Assembly (NCBI GenBank): GCA_963818925.1
Contig: CAWFTN010000001.1
Location: 3,162,001-3,226,000 of the forward strand
Source of the DNA: JAMXLG01 sp963818925
GTDB taxonomy: Bacteria > Vulcanimicrobiota > Vulcanimicrobiia > Vulcanimicrobiales > Vulcanimicrobiaceae
Direction: 5' to 3'
DNA: 64,000 nt
Shown here: piece by piece, positions 34,942 to 44,133 of the stretch
How the letters are laid out: every line of letters begins with the position of its first letter
Position numbering within the stretch: the first letter of the stretch is position 1
The notes under the pieces: model-generated
What the model saw: only the letters and a program-made list of their open reading frames with translations
Databases searched by the model: none
Told to the model about the DNA's origin: nothing
Program-made: the position numbers and the translations under genes

Positions 34942-36540
34942 GTGAGGATAACGCTCCTGGGCGTTTGCGTTGCAATCGCTCTCTCGTGCGGTTTCTTCTT
35001 TCGCTTCTATCACATCGACCGCAAAGTTTTTTGGGACGACGAGATCTACAGCGCGATACGCATCGTCGGCTACCGCGAAGATGATGTCATCAGGATCGCG
35101 GCAGCCGCGCGTACTGCTGCGGATCTTCAAGGAATCGTCCACCCCGGTTCGCTGCGGCGCGACCCGTCGGTGCAAGACACCGTCGTTGGTCTAGTACTCG
35201 AAGACCCTGAACACGCTCCGCTCTATTACGTGCTGGCGCATCTCTGGTCTAACAGGCTCGGCGACTCGGTGCGCGCACTTCGCATGTTTTCGGCCGTCAT
35301 CGGCGTACTGGCCATTCCGGCCATGTTCTGGTTGTGCTTCGAACTGTTCCGCTCGCCGCGCGCCGGCTGGATCGGCGCAGCACTGATCGCGACCTCGCCG
35401 ATCGCGGTTCTCTATTCGCAGCAAATACGTGAATATAGTTTGTGGACGGTGGCGCTCTCGGTGATGGGAGCGGCGCTCCTGCGCGCGTTGCGCCTCCAGA
35501 CGATCTCGGCGTGGGCCGTGTACGCCGCTGCGCTAGCGTTTGGTCTCTATATCGACACGCTCACGATATTCACTGCCGCGGGTTTCGCGGCATTCGTCGC
35601 CCTCGACGGTTGGAAGCGGCGGGGAACAAAGCCCTACGCGTTGATCGCCTTCGCCGTAGGATTCTTGGCCTTTTCGCCCTGGCTTCTCGTTTTGGTGCGC
35701 GGGAGCGATGCCGTGCTCCGCGGCGCCTCGATCATGCTCAAAGAACGGTTCGGCGCCGCATACATTCTCGAGAGACTCATCGCCTCGCTTCGCTTGAATT
35801 TTTTTGATTACAACGTGCAGTCGATGGGGCTCAGCCTCATTTTGTCGCTTCCCGTGCTGGCGCTCGTCGGATATGCACTGTACTTTTGCCGTACGCTTCC
35901 CCTCCGCGTTTGGGGTTTTATCGCGGCACTGCTCTTGTTCCCCATAGTGCCGCTCCTTGTTCACGACCTGCTGTTCGGGGGAATGCTCACGGCTCAGACG
36001 CGGTACCTTATCCCGGCATATTTGGCTTGCGATCTCGCTCTGGTCGGTTTGTTCAATTCGGTCCTCACCGGAGCGGCGCGCGGCATTCGGGCCGCGATGT
36101 GGAGCGCCGTTTTCCTCGTGGTGCTGGCTGGGCGCTTTTCGTCAGCTGCTGTGAGTGCGCAAGCGACGAGCTGGTGGACGAGCTTCGACGAGCGTTCCAT
36201 TCCAATCGCGCGGACGATCAATGCCGCACCGAACCCGCTTTTCGTTAGCGACAACTATATCGGCTACGTCCTTTCGGTCGCCGAATATTTGCGGCCAAAC
36301 GTAGCCGTACAGATTCGCTCGACGTGCTACTTGTGTGTAGCCAAAGAGAACGAAGAAGCCGGTATGCATTTCGACCCGCAGCTTGCCGGCCCGAGCGATA
36401 TTTATCTCCTCGGACCTTCGCCTACGCTTCAAGCGAACGTTCGAGTGGCGTTGAACCGCTGGGACCGCACGCGGTATTGGTGCATCGATGTCCGCGCCAA
36501 CTGCGCGAGCCCGCTGAAGCTTTGGCGCTGGGTTCAGTAA
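34942..36540 (+). CDS. GT39/ArnT-like membrane glycosyltransferase
   Basis: 532 residues from GTG 34942 (GAAAGG upstream); GTG 34924 would add six residues. About eleven to twelve membrane helices are visible. The first extracytoplasmic loop holds FWDDEIYS, the acidic catalytic signature of PMT/ArnT transferases, followed by EDPEHAPLYYVLAHLW. Such enzymes take a sugar from a polyprenyl-phosphate donor on the outer face of the inner membrane. The C-terminal soluble part carries a CYLC pair. It heads the plus-strand operon opposite the NRPS genes and may glycosylate the peptide, a lipid or the polymer. Confidence 0.85.
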   Translation: MRITLLGVCVAIALSCGFFFRFYHIDRKVFWDDEIYSAIRIVGYREDDVIRIAAAARTAADLQGIVHPGSLRRDPSVQDTVVGLVLEDPEHAPLYYVLAHLWSNRLGDSVRALRMFSAVIGVLAIPAMFWLCFELFRSPRAGWIGAALIATSPIAVLYSQQIREYSLWTVALSVMGAALLRALRLQTISAWAVYAAALAFGLYIDTLTIFTAAGFAAFVALDGWKRRGTKPYALIAFAVGFLAFSPWLLVLVRGSDAVLRGASIMLKERFGAAYILERLIASLRLNFFDYNVQSMGLSLILSLPVLALVGYALYFCRTLPLRVWGFIAALLLFPIVPLLVHDLLFGGMLTAQTRYLIPAYLACDLALVGLFNSVLTGAARGIRAAMWSAVFLVVLAGRFSSAAVSAQATSWWTSFDERSIPIARTINAAPNPLFVSDNYIGYVLSVAEYLRPNVAVQIRSTCYLCVAKENEEAGMHFDPQLAGPSDIYLLGPSPTLQANVRVALNRWDRTRYWCIDVRANCASPLKLWRWVQ

Positions 36541-36550
36541 GTACGCCGAA

Positions 36551-36561
36551 TTTGGGGGATT
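36551..36561 (+). promoter_or_regulatory. third TTTGGGGGATT box
   Basis: This copy lies 61 bases before the ATG at 36623, in the same orientation as the box before the GT39 gene. The preceding context is also similar (CGCCGaa versus CGCCGgg). It may drive or control the oxygenase operon separately from the GT39 gene. Confidence 0.45.
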
Positions 36562-36622
36562 GTCGCGCCAAGACCGCTCCACTACGCTTACCCTCACCGC
36601 GCGTATCCCTCGGAGCTACGGT

Positions 36623-37495
36623 ATGTCCATCCTCAGGCCCGAGCAACGGCCGACGTTCTTGCAGACGTATAATCGCTCGAGTTTCGCGTTCGATCACGCT
36701 CTTCACGAGCTTGATCTTTTTGATCTCGACCAACTGCGCGCACTAGCGGGACGTCTGCCCGACCCTGCGTACTATTCAACGGCAAACAGCGACATTGCCG
36801 ACGGCTGGAAACACATCGGCAGCCGTCGTCCGTCGCTCGATGCAACGATGGCGACGCTCGGCGAAACGAACTCTCTGGTCCTCCTCAAACATTGTGAGAA
36901 GGATCCGCAATGGGGCGAACTCTTTCGTCATCTCATGCGCGAAGTGGTCGAACAGGCGGGCGACGCACTCGGCGCCGACCTTGACGTTGGCCGAGCGACG
37001 ATCGTCATCAGTTCGCCAAGGCGCGTGACATCGTACCACATCGATGCGGAAGTGAACTTCCTCTTGCAGGTTCGTGGTCACAAGCTGCTGCACGTTTTCG
37101 ATCCGAACGATCGTACGGTGCTCACCGAGACCGAGCTCGAGGCTTTCTACGGCGGCGATTGGGACGGTGCGCACTACAGAGCAGAGCGCGAGTCCGACGC
37201 CCGCGTGTATCCGCTCGAACCCGGAAAGGGTACGCACTTACCGCTCCACGCGCCGCATTGGGCACAAAATTTGGACGACGTCTCCGTGGGCGTCAGTTTG
37301 AACTTCAACCTTCGCTCCGGCGGACGTTTGGCAAAGCTCTACAAGATGAATAATCGCCTGCGCAAGGCGGGCCTGCATCCCGCTCCGCCCGGCGTTTCGC
37401 GGTGGCGCGACAAGCTCAAACTCGCTGCATTCACCGCCGTCGAGAGCGTTCGGACACACGCGCAGTCGCGCCAGACAAAGGCGGCGGTCAACTGA
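36623..37495 (+). CDS. JmjC/cupin-type Fe(II) oxygenase, paralogue 1
   Basis: 290 residues from ATG 36623, with GGAG seven bases upstream. The facial triad is His139-x-Asp141 (TSYHIDAEVNFLLQV) and distal His212 (HAPHWAQN), the spacing of JmjC/cupin_8 2-oxoglutarate enzymes. No signal peptide is seen. Two paralogues with the same layout follow at 39371 and 41067. It probably hydroxylates an amino-acid, peptide or sugar precursor; in an NRPS setting, carrier-bound amino acids are a reasonable guess. The next frame overlaps its 3' end. Confidence 0.75.
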   Translation: MSILRPEQRPTFLQTYNRSSFAFDHALHELDLFDLDQLRALAGRLPDPAYYSTANSDIADGWKHIGSRRPSLDATMATLGETNSLVLLKHCEKDPQWGELFRHLMREVVEQAGDALGADLDVGRATIVISSPRRVTSYHIDAEVNFLLQVRGHKLLHVFDPNDRTVLTETELEAFYGGDWDGAHYRAERESDARVYPLEPGKGTHLPLHAPHWAQNLDDVSVGVSLNFNLRSGGRLAKLYKMNNRLRKAGLHPAPPGVSRWRDKLKLAAFTAVESVRTHAQSRQTKAAVN

Positions 37496-38637
37496 GGCGC
37501 TCGGCGATCGTCGCAACGGCCGTTGTTGCGTTCGCAATCGCAGCCGGCGGCGCGATTGTAGCGCACTCCGTTTTCCAATTGCCTGCTCCGACGGGTCCGT
37601 TTTCGGTCGGGACAACGACGTTCGCACTCGCACGTCCGATCGAGCAAGGAGAAACGTCGCCCGGCCAATTCATGGTTCAGGTGTGGTACCCCGCGCTGCC
37701 TTCATCCGACCGCGCGCCATACGGCACCGCCGCGGGAGGGCTGAAGGGATGGCTATACCATCACCTCGTGCGAACGCATTCAGCACGCGAAGCGGTTCCG
37801 TCACTGCAACGCTCTCCGCTCCTGGTGTACGTCCCGGCGTGGGGCGGAGAACGCACAGAAAATACGGCCCTCGCGGAGGACCTCGCGAGCCATGGCTACA
37901 TTGTTGCGGCGTTCGATGATGTCACGCGCGATTCGCCGGCGCTCAGCCGCCTAGCGGGCGCTCCGGACCTCAGTTCCGAGCGCGCGTATCGCGAGACTAT
38001 TCAGCTGGCGAACGACCGTCTTGCGTACGAAACGCTGCGGGCATCAGCTGTTTTCGACTACTTCGCACATCTCAATGCTCGCGATCCTAACGGCCGTTTC
38101 ACCGGTCGCATCGATCTCAAGCATGTCGGAATCTTCGGGTATTCGCTTGGGGGCGCAGTCGCGCTCGAAACGTGTCGCCGTGACAAGCGTTTCTTGGCCG
38201 CGATGAACCTCGACGGTTTGCTGTTTGCTGCGGGCAGCAGCTACGCCGGAGGAGTTCCGTATTTTCTCGTCTCCGATACGATGCCGGCTCCAACTGCCGG
38301 CGACCTGGCTTCGCGCGATCCCGCGATCCGCTACATGTCCGAACTCATTGTGAGCGATGGGGCCGAACAAAGCCGCGTCCTTCGATATGGCGGATACGAA
38401 CTGCAAGTTGCGGACACCGCGCATATCAGCTTCAGCGACGTCCCACTCTACGCGCCGCTGCAGCGCTTTCGCGCCGGATGGAACAATCCACCGCGCGTCA
38501 CCAGTGCGTTGCGAGATTATACGCTCGCATTTTTCCGGCAGGCGCTCAATGGAACGTTTTCTCCACTGCTGATGCCCGGCGCGAAGGGTCGTCCGACGGC
38601 GACGCTTACGGTCGGTACAGGGGAGATGCGGCGATGA
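37402..38637 (+). CDS. exported alpha/beta hydrolase (PAF-acetylhydrolase-like)
   Basis: The frame is open from GTG 37402 (411 residues), but the first 30 codons lie inside the preceding gene and look non-native. A hydrophobic export segment (RRSAIVATAVVAFAIAAGGAIVAH) starts right after a CTG at 37492 that overlaps the previous stop as CTGA, with AAAGG upstream. A CTG start (381 residues) is therefore possible. The catalytic Ser is in GYSLGG, with an N-terminal VQVWYPA strand and a late His in VADTAHISF. This is the pattern of platelet-activating-factor acetylhydrolase-like esterases. It may trim or esterify the product outside the cytoplasm. Confidence 0.8.
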   Translation: MARQAQTRCIHRRRERSDTRAVAPDKGGGQLRRSAIVATAVVAFAIAAGGAIVAHSVFQLPAPTGPFSVGTTTFALARPIEQGETSPGQFMVQVWYPALPSSDRAPYGTAAGGLKGWLYHHLVRTHSAREAVPSLQRSPLLVYVPAWGGERTENTALAEDLASHGYIVAAFDDVTRDSPALSRLAGAPDLSSERAYRETIQLANDRLAYETLRASAVFDYFAHLNARDPNGRFTGRIDLKHVGIFGYSLGGAVALETCRRDKRFLAAMNLDGLLFAAGSSYAGGVPYFLVSDTMPAPTAGDLASRDPAIRYMSELIVSDGAEQSRVLRYGGYELQVADTAHISFSDVPLYAPLQRFRAGWNNPPRVTSALRDYTLAFFRQALNGTFSPLLMPGAKGRPTATLTVGTGEMRR

Positions 38638-39374
38638 GTCGCTGGTGGTACCGGCCGCGACCGCTCATGGGAACACCGCGTCTGCGCCTCGTGTGCTTTC
38701 CATACGCCGGCGGTTGGCCGAGCGTTTATCGGCCGTGGGTTACACGGCTGCCCGCGGACATTGAGCTCGTCGCAGTACGCACTCCGGGGCACGAATCGCG
38801 CTTCGCTGAACGGCCGTACACCGACTGGTCTGCGCTTACGAACGATACAGCAGAGGCATTGCGTCCGCTGCTCGACGTGCCGTTCGTGTTCTTCGGTCAC
38901 AGCTTTGGTGGAATGGTCGCCTACGAGGTCGCGCGTCTTTTGCAAGAAGACGAGACGGCGAGACTCAAAGCGCTGATCGTTTCCGGTTGCCGTTGCCCGC
39001 TGGTACGTCCGGATAATCGCGCGCCGTTCAATGGTTCGAGCGATGCGTTGTGGAGATGGCTTTCGGAAATCGACGGAACACCATCCGAGGTTTTACAAAA
39101 TCCGCAGCTCCGAGCGCTGACGGAGCCCACGCTTCGGGTTGATCTGGAGCTCGCCGACGCGTGGACCGGCACCGATCAAATCGTTGATTTACCAATCGTC
39201 ACGTTCGGCGGAACGAACGATCGCATCGTGCCGCGCCGGCAGATTCAAGGCTGGCGCGACTTCACCGCTCACGACGCGTATCGCCACGTCGAATTCGCGG
39301 GTGGTCACTTTTTCATTCACAGCCTCGAAGCCGAGGTCGTCGCGGAGATCGCCACGTTATGCCAAGCCGCATGA
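38634..39374 (+). CDS. type II thioesterase (GrsT/SrfAD type)
   Basis: 246 residues from ATG 38634, which overlaps the previous stop (ATGA) and has GGGGAG upstream. It begins with the family block RLVCFPYAGGWPSVYRPWVTRLP and has VRTPGHESRF, the nucleophile GHSFGG (Ser90) and a late GGHFFIH. Type II thioesterases clear misprimed carrier domains in NRPS and PKS systems. Its presence ties the plus-strand operon to the minus-strand synthases. Confidence 0.92.
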   Translation: MSRWWYRPRPLMGTPRLRLVCFPYAGGWPSVYRPWVTRLPADIELVAVRTPGHESRFAERPYTDWSALTNDTAEALRPLLDVPFVFFGHSFGGMVAYEVARLLQEDETARLKALIVSGCRCPLVRPDNRAPFNGSSDALWRWLSEIDGTPSEVLQNPQLRALTEPTLRVDLELADAWTGTDQIVDLPIVTFGGTNDRIVPRRQIQGWRDFTAHDAYRHVEFAGGHFFIHSLEAEVVAEIATLCQAA

Positions 39375-40249
39375 TCGAACGAGAATCGTGGTTAGTCGCG
39401 AAGCCGAACACCTTCGCGGCAAACTTCGACCGAAAGCCGTTCGCATTCGCACATCGCCTGGCGGACAACCCGCTATTTTTCCCGGAGCGTTTGTTGACGC
39501 TCGCGCAACAAATGGCAAGGGATCCCGACGATGTCTACTACGACGCGGGCGACGTGCGCGTCGATCAACGCTGGGACCAGGTACCGGCGTGCGATCTTCC
39601 GATCGACGTGCTGCTAAACCGCATAGAGACGGCGGGCGCGTGGGTTATTTTGCGCCACGCCGAGCGAGATCCCGAGTACGCGCGACTGTTGGACGCATGC
39701 ATGGATGAGATCGAAGCACTTTCGGGTTTCGACCTGCGACGCGTCAGCAAGCTGCGCAATGCGATTATCTTCATCAGTTCGCCGAATCGCATCAGTTCGT
39801 ATCATATCGATCGCGAGTGTAACTGTCTCTTGCAGATACGCGGGACGAAGACGGTGAGCGTCTTCGACCGCGACGACCGCGACGTGCTTTCAGAAGCCGA
39901 GATCGAGCGTTTCTGGACCGTTGACAACAACGCCGCCGTCTACAAGCCTCACTTCCAAAACCGGGCCCATGCCTTCGAGCTCGCGCCGGGATGCGCGGTG
40001 CACATTCCCGTCAACGCACCGCATTGGGTGCGCAACGGCCCCGAAGTCTCCGTTTCGCTGAGCATCAACTTTCATTACAAAGACGAACTGCTCGCCGACG
40101 TCTACCGCGCGAACTATTGGCTGCGGCGCATGGGTCTGCGACCGGCGCAGCCGCGGCATTCACGCACGCGGGACGCGCTCAAGAGCCGGTTGTATGGTTC
40201 CGCGCGATTGCTCAGTGCAACGACGCGTCGCCTTCTGGGTCGCCCATAG
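39371..40249 (+). CDS. JmjC/cupin-type Fe(II) oxygenase, paralogue 2
   Basis: 292 residues from ATG 39371, overlapping the thioesterase stop as ATGA. His145-x-Asp147 (SSYHIDRECNCLLQI) and His218 (NAPHWVRN) form the metal triad. Residues 10-60 share the FAFAH... LFFPERLLTLAQQM layout of the first paralogue (FAFDH... LFDLDQL). Separate tailoring steps or different substrates are likely, since three copies are kept. Confidence 0.75.
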   Translation: MIERESWLVAKPNTFAANFDRKPFAFAHRLADNPLFFPERLLTLAQQMARDPDDVYYDAGDVRVDQRWDQVPACDLPIDVLLNRIETAGAWVILRHAERDPEYARLLDACMDEIEALSGFDLRRVSKLRNAIIFISSPNRISSYHIDRECNCLLQIRGTKTVSVFDRDDRDVLSEAEIERFWTVDNNAAVYKPHFQNRAHAFELAPGCAVHIPVNAPHWVRNGPEVSVSLSINFHYKDELLADVYRANYWLRRMGLRPAQPRHSRTRDALKSRLYGSARLLSATTRRLLGRP

Positions 40250-41067
40250 TGGCGACCATGCTGGGCAGCCTCGGACGTCTCTCGTCTACGGCGCGCCGCG
40301 TTCCGATACTTGGAGGTGCACTGGCGGACGCATATCGCCGCTACTTCGACCGTGCACGCGGTGACGGCGTCCGGCTGTTTCGCGGCGTTTTCCCGAGTTT
40401 CGACGCAGCAACGCTCAATATTCGCACCGGGCGCGCCATGGGTTACGACAGTCCAATTGCGGCGAGACGCATGCTCAGCGAATGGCTGGCAGTACATCCC
40501 AGCGACTATCCGGTGATGTTTTGGCTGGCGAAGCTGATGCCGGACAGCAAAGCGGTGTTCGACTGGGGCGGAAGCGTGGGATTGAAATACTTCGCGTTTC
40601 GCCCATATCTGCACTATGCGAGTGACCTCGTCTGGCTCGTCGGCGAAGTGCCGGCGGTCGTTGAGCTCGGGCGCGACATCGCGCGAACCGAATCAGCTGC
40701 CGCGCTGCGTTTCACCGCGGATTTTGCGGGCCTCGCGGATGCCGACATTTTGCTTGCGGCGGGCGTGATGCAATTTATCGATGACCCGTTCGCCGTGTTG
40801 CGCGCACAACCGCATCTTCCGCGACATCTGATCATCAGCAAGACGCCCCTGTACGACAAGCCGTCTGCCGTCACGCTGCATAATATGGGCACGTCGTTTT
40901 GTCCATATCACTTGTTCAATCGGACGGAGTTCGTGTGCGCGATCGAATCATTGGGCTATCGCCTCGTTGACGAATGGCGATCGCCCGGCGTCGGCTGTCG
41001 GATTCCCTTTCACCCGGAACATTCGATCGATGCATACTCGGGCTTCTACTTCGCGAGGAGCGTGTGA
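40249..41067 (+). CDS. TIGR04325-type methyltransferase
   Basis: 272 residues when started at GTG 40249, which overlaps the previous stop; ATG 40258 is an alternative. The N-terminal half contains IRTGRAMGYDSPIAA and motif I appears as AVFDWGGSVGLKYF. LLAAGVMQFIDDPF is followed by LIISKTPLYDKPSAVTLHNMG. This order matches the TIGR04325 putative methyltransferase family found in surface-polysaccharide loci. It sits between two oxygenase paralogues, so a role in tailoring the same product is likely. Confidence 0.75.
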   Translation: MATMLGSLGRLSSTARRVPILGGALADAYRRYFDRARGDGVRLFRGVFPSFDAATLNIRTGRAMGYDSPIAARRMLSEWLAVHPSDYPVMFWLAKLMPDSKAVFDWGGSVGLKYFAFRPYLHYASDLVWLVGEVPAVVELGRDIARTESAAALRFTADFAGLADADILLAAGVMQFIDDPFAVLRAQPHLPRHLIISKTPLYDKPSAVTLHNMGTSFCPYHLFNRTEFVCAIESLGYRLVDEWRSPGVGCRIPFHPEHSIDAYSGFYFARSV

Positions 41068-41996
41068 TGGTGGCTGGAGGCGTTAAGCGCGCGAATGAAG
41101 GCGCATATTTCACGCAGCTGCCGGATGACGCGGTCGCATTCTTCAACCGGACGCCGTACGGCTTCGAGCATACGCTGAACAAGTCGGATCTGTTCGAATT
41201 CGATACGATTTGCGAGCTCGCGCGCGAGTACGATCACGATTTTTACGTCTCAGGCGGTGCGGCTTCACCGGACCAGCGTTTCTACTCGGTCCACTCCGGG
41301 ATGCATACGCCGTATGAGGCCCTTCAACGCCTCGACGTTGAAAGCCAGCGCGTGTTGCTCAAACGCCCCGAGCAATATGACGTCCGTTATCGCGATCTTA
41401 TGCTCGGACTCTTCGACGAGATGGCACGTCTGCGCGATGGATGGCGCGGTGAGCGCCTCGTTCGTCTCGCCTCTTCGATCCTCATCAGTTCGGCCGCGAC
41501 GACGACGCCGTTTCACTTCGATCCCGAGATGACGTTCTTTTTTCAAATCGACGGGGAGAAGAGTTACCATCTGTACGCGCCGACGGTGTTGAGCGAACGC
41601 GAGCTCGAGAACTTTTATTGGATGGGGATCGTGAATATCGGCCAGGTCGATCTTGCCGGACGCGATCCGGCACGCGAGTACGTTTTTGAGTTGACCGCGG
41701 GCAAGGGGATGCACCAGCCGCAGAACTCGCCGCATTGGGTTCAAACGCACGGATCGCGGTCGATCTCGTACGCCATATCCTTTGAAACCGATGCTTCGCG
41801 AAAGCTCGGGCGCGTGCGCGCCTTCAACTACTACCAGCGCAAGCTCCACATGCACCCTGCGCCGCCCGGCGAACATCCGGCGGGCGATGCCGCCAAAGCG
41901 CTAGCGATGCAAGCCGCTATTCCGCTTCGCAGACGCATTGCGGACGCCGCGCGCAAACTGCCTGACGCCGGAACAACGCGTGTCCATACCACGTAG
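41067..41996 (+). CDS. JmjC/cupin-type Fe(II) oxygenase, paralogue 3
   Basis: 309 residues from ATG 41067 (TGATG overlap with the methyltransferase, GGAG six bases upstream). The triad is His150-x-Asp152 (TPFHFDPEMTFFFQI) and His223 (NSPHWVQTH). It shares the N-terminal YGFEHTLNKSDLFEFD segment with its paralogues. The longer C-terminal tail is basic. It is the last tailoring-type gene before the polysaccharide polymerase. Confidence 0.75.
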   Translation: MVAGGVKRANEGAYFTQLPDDAVAFFNRTPYGFEHTLNKSDLFEFDTICELAREYDHDFYVSGGAASPDQRFYSVHSGMHTPYEALQRLDVESQRVLLKRPEQYDVRYRDLMLGLFDEMARLRDGWRGERLVRLASSILISSAATTTPFHFDPEMTFFFQIDGEKSYHLYAPTVLSERELENFYWMGIVNIGQVDLAGRDPAREYVFELTAGKGMHQPQNSPHWVQTHGSRSISYAISFETDASRKLGRVRAFNYYQRKLHMHPAPPGEHPAGDAAKALAMQAAIPLRRRIADAARKLPDAGTTRVHTT

Positions 41997-42000
41997 TTCG

Positions 42001-43350
42001 ATGGGATATACGCACGTGTCAAGCTATGCCTTGAAGGAAGACACCGTCCGCGATGCGGGCAGTCCGAGCTCCGCGGAATGGTGGTTTGTCTACGTCGTAT
42101 TGCTCGCAACCGCGGTAATTCCAGGATTAGCAGCAAAATATTCATTGCTAAGCCAGACGATGATCCAGGTCTTTTGGAGCATCGCCTATGTGATAGCCGG
42201 GTGGCAGTTACTACAGATGAGATCGAAGGTTCTGCCGGTCGCGAGACAATGTGCTCCGCTCTGGGCGATTGTCTTTCTCATGTTCGCGTCGACGCTTTGG
42301 TCCGTCGACTCGTATACGACCATCATCGGCAGCATCGAACTGTTGGGAACGACGATCGTCGGCCTGTATATCGCGCTCCGGTTCACACTGTCCGAACTTC
42401 TGTGGATTGTCGCGATGATGTTCGTGACCGTTGCGTGCCTGAGCTTGCTGATCGTCTTCGCGAACCCCGGTTACGGGCGCGAATATTGGGGTTCGGGACC
42501 TTGGCAAGGCATCTATCAGGACAAAAACAACCTCGGCGCGGCAGCATCGCTCGCGATCATCTCTCAAGTGGCGGTGTTTCGCAGCTTCACGGGCCGTCGA
42601 CGCTGGGTGCTTGCTGCCGGCACACTGCTTGCATTTGTCCTTTTGCTTGGGTCGAATTCAGCAACGGCCTTTGGCGATTGCGCGGCCGTCCTCGTGGGAG
42701 TGCTGGTCGCGAATGTCTGCCGCTCGCCGCGATTCGGCGGGTTTGCGCGTTTCGCGACGGTCCTCGGCATAACGGTCACCGTTGCAGCAATCTTCGCCTT
42801 CAACCTGACACCAGATTCCGTCTTCAATCTCCTCGGACGTCAGTCGAACCTGACCGGGCGCACTGACTTCTGGCCGTATCTGCAGCAGGCAGTTGCGGAT
42901 CGCCCGATCCTGGGCTTCGGCTACGATGCATTCTTCCAATCGCCGACCGGCGTTCAATACTTGAGCGCCTACGTAGAACAAGCCGGCGGCTGGACTCCGT
43001 ATCACGCGCATAATAGTTTCCTGCAACTCGAGATAGACGCGGGGTTTGTCGGACTTGCGATGCTTATTCTCGTTTTGGTCACGTCATTCGCAAGGGCGAT
43101 GGCGTATTTTACTCGCGAACGAAGCAGCATCGGGGTGTGGCCGCTCGCGATCATGTTGTTTCTTACGATCGGAAGTTTCACGGAGACGTACTACCTCAAC
43201 TACAACACGCTGGAGTGGATCTTATTCATGGCCGCCATCGTCTATCCACTCCAGAAATCGAGCGTGACCGCCGCCGTTGCAATCGTTTCCGATACGGCAA
43301 CACCGGTCACTACTCGTGCTACTGCTTTCAAGAGGAACGGCTGGTTATGA
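42001..43350 (+). CDS. O-antigen ligase/polymerase family protein (Wzy-like)
   Basis: 449 residues from ATG 42001, with about eleven membrane helices. The large loop typical of the family holds GIYQDKNNLGA, LTGRTDFWPYLQQAVADRPILGFGYDAF and YHAHNSFLQLEIDAGFVGL, the PF04932 signature. It should polymerise lipid-linked repeat units at the periplasmic face of the inner membrane. The next gene overlaps its stop as ATGA. This marks the change from tailoring genes to exopolysaccharide genes. Confidence 0.88.
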   Translation: MGYTHVSSYALKEDTVRDAGSPSSAEWWFVYVVLLATAVIPGLAAKYSLLSQTMIQVFWSIAYVIAGWQLLQMRSKVLPVARQCAPLWAIVFLMFASTLWSVDSYTTIIGSIELLGTTIVGLYIALRFTLSELLWIVAMMFVTVACLSLLIVFANPGYGREYWGSGPWQGIYQDKNNLGAAASLAIISQVAVFRSFTGRRRWVLAAGTLLAFVLLLGSNSATAFGDCAAVLVGVLVANVCRSPRFGGFARFATVLGITVTVAAIFAFNLTPDSVFNLLGRQSNLTGRTDFWPYLQQAVADRPILGFGYDAFFQSPTGVQYLSAYVEQAGGWTPYHAHNSFLQLEIDAGFVGLAMLILVLVTSFARAMAYFTRERSSIGVWPLAIMLFLTIGSFTETYYLNYNTLEWILFMAAIVYPLQKSSVTAAVAIVSDTATPVTTRATAFKRNGWL

Positions 43351-44129
43351 ACGCCGTGCCGAAGCGAACGGTCGCGATCGCCGGCGTCCGTATCGATGAT
43401 CTCGACTTCGACGATGTGGTCGAAGCGATTGTGGCGCATGCCGCTCGCGGCAGCGTTCCGGCATACGTCGTCACCCCGAACGCGCATCACGTCGGCCTCC
43501 TCCAGCGGGACGCTCTGCTGCGCGAAATCTACGAACATGCATTTCTTGTCGTTCCGGACGGCGTGCCGTTGCTTTGGGCCGCGGCGTTGCTCGGCATGCA
43601 CTTGCCCGAGCGCGTAAACGGCACCGATCTTTTCGAGGCGCTCTGCGCGCGCGCCGCGCAAGAGGGCCTGCGCGTCTTTTTGCTCGGGGGGCGCGAGGGT
43701 GCCGCGGCGGCAGCTGCAGCTCGCCTTTCGGCTCGCAATCCGATGCTCGACATCTGCGGCATCAGCTGCCCCCCGATGAATTTCGAGAAGCGTCCGGACG
43801 ATTGCAAACGGATCCTAGCGGCAATCAACGCTGCCCGTCCGCATATACTCTTCGTCGGCTTGGGCGCACCGAAACAAGAGTACTGGATGTACCGCAATCG
43901 CGAACAACTCGACGTGCCGGTCTCGCTCGGAATCGGCGTGAGTTTCGAATTAGTCGGGGGAATTGTTCCAAGGGCGCCGCGATGGATGCAGCGCACCGGA
44001 CTTGAATGGCTTTATCGTCTCTGCGCGGAGCCGGGCCGTTTGTGGAAGCGCTACATCTTCGGCAATGCGCTCTTTTGCGCGCTCGTGGCGCGCCAGTGGA
44101 TCGCCGCACGCTCGCACTCGAGCCGGTAA
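43347..44129 (+). CDS. WecG/TagA/CpsF-family glycosyltransferase (GT26)
   Basis: 260 residues from ATG 43347. Family blocks are YVVTPNAHHVGLLQRD, FLVVPDGVPLLWAAALLG, FLLGGREGAAAAAAARL, ILFVGLGAPKQEYWM and SFELVGGIVPRAPRWMQRTGLEWLYRL. The conserved Asp of PDGVP is the presumed catalytic residue. The enzyme adds a sugar (often ManNAc or a uronic derivative) to the lipid-linked first sugar of a repeat unit. Confidence 0.93.
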   Translation: MNAVPKRTVAIAGVRIDDLDFDDVVEAIVAHAARGSVPAYVVTPNAHHVGLLQRDALLREIYEHAFLVVPDGVPLLWAAALLGMHLPERVNGTDLFEALCARAAQEGLRVFLLGGREGAAAAAAARLSARNPMLDICGISCPPMNFEKRPDDCKRILAAINAARPHILFVGLGAPKQEYWMYRNREQLDVPVSLGIGVSFELVGGIVPRAPRWMQRTGLEWLYRLCAEPGRLWKRYIFGNALFCALVARQWIAARSHSSR

Positions 44130-44133
44130 TATG

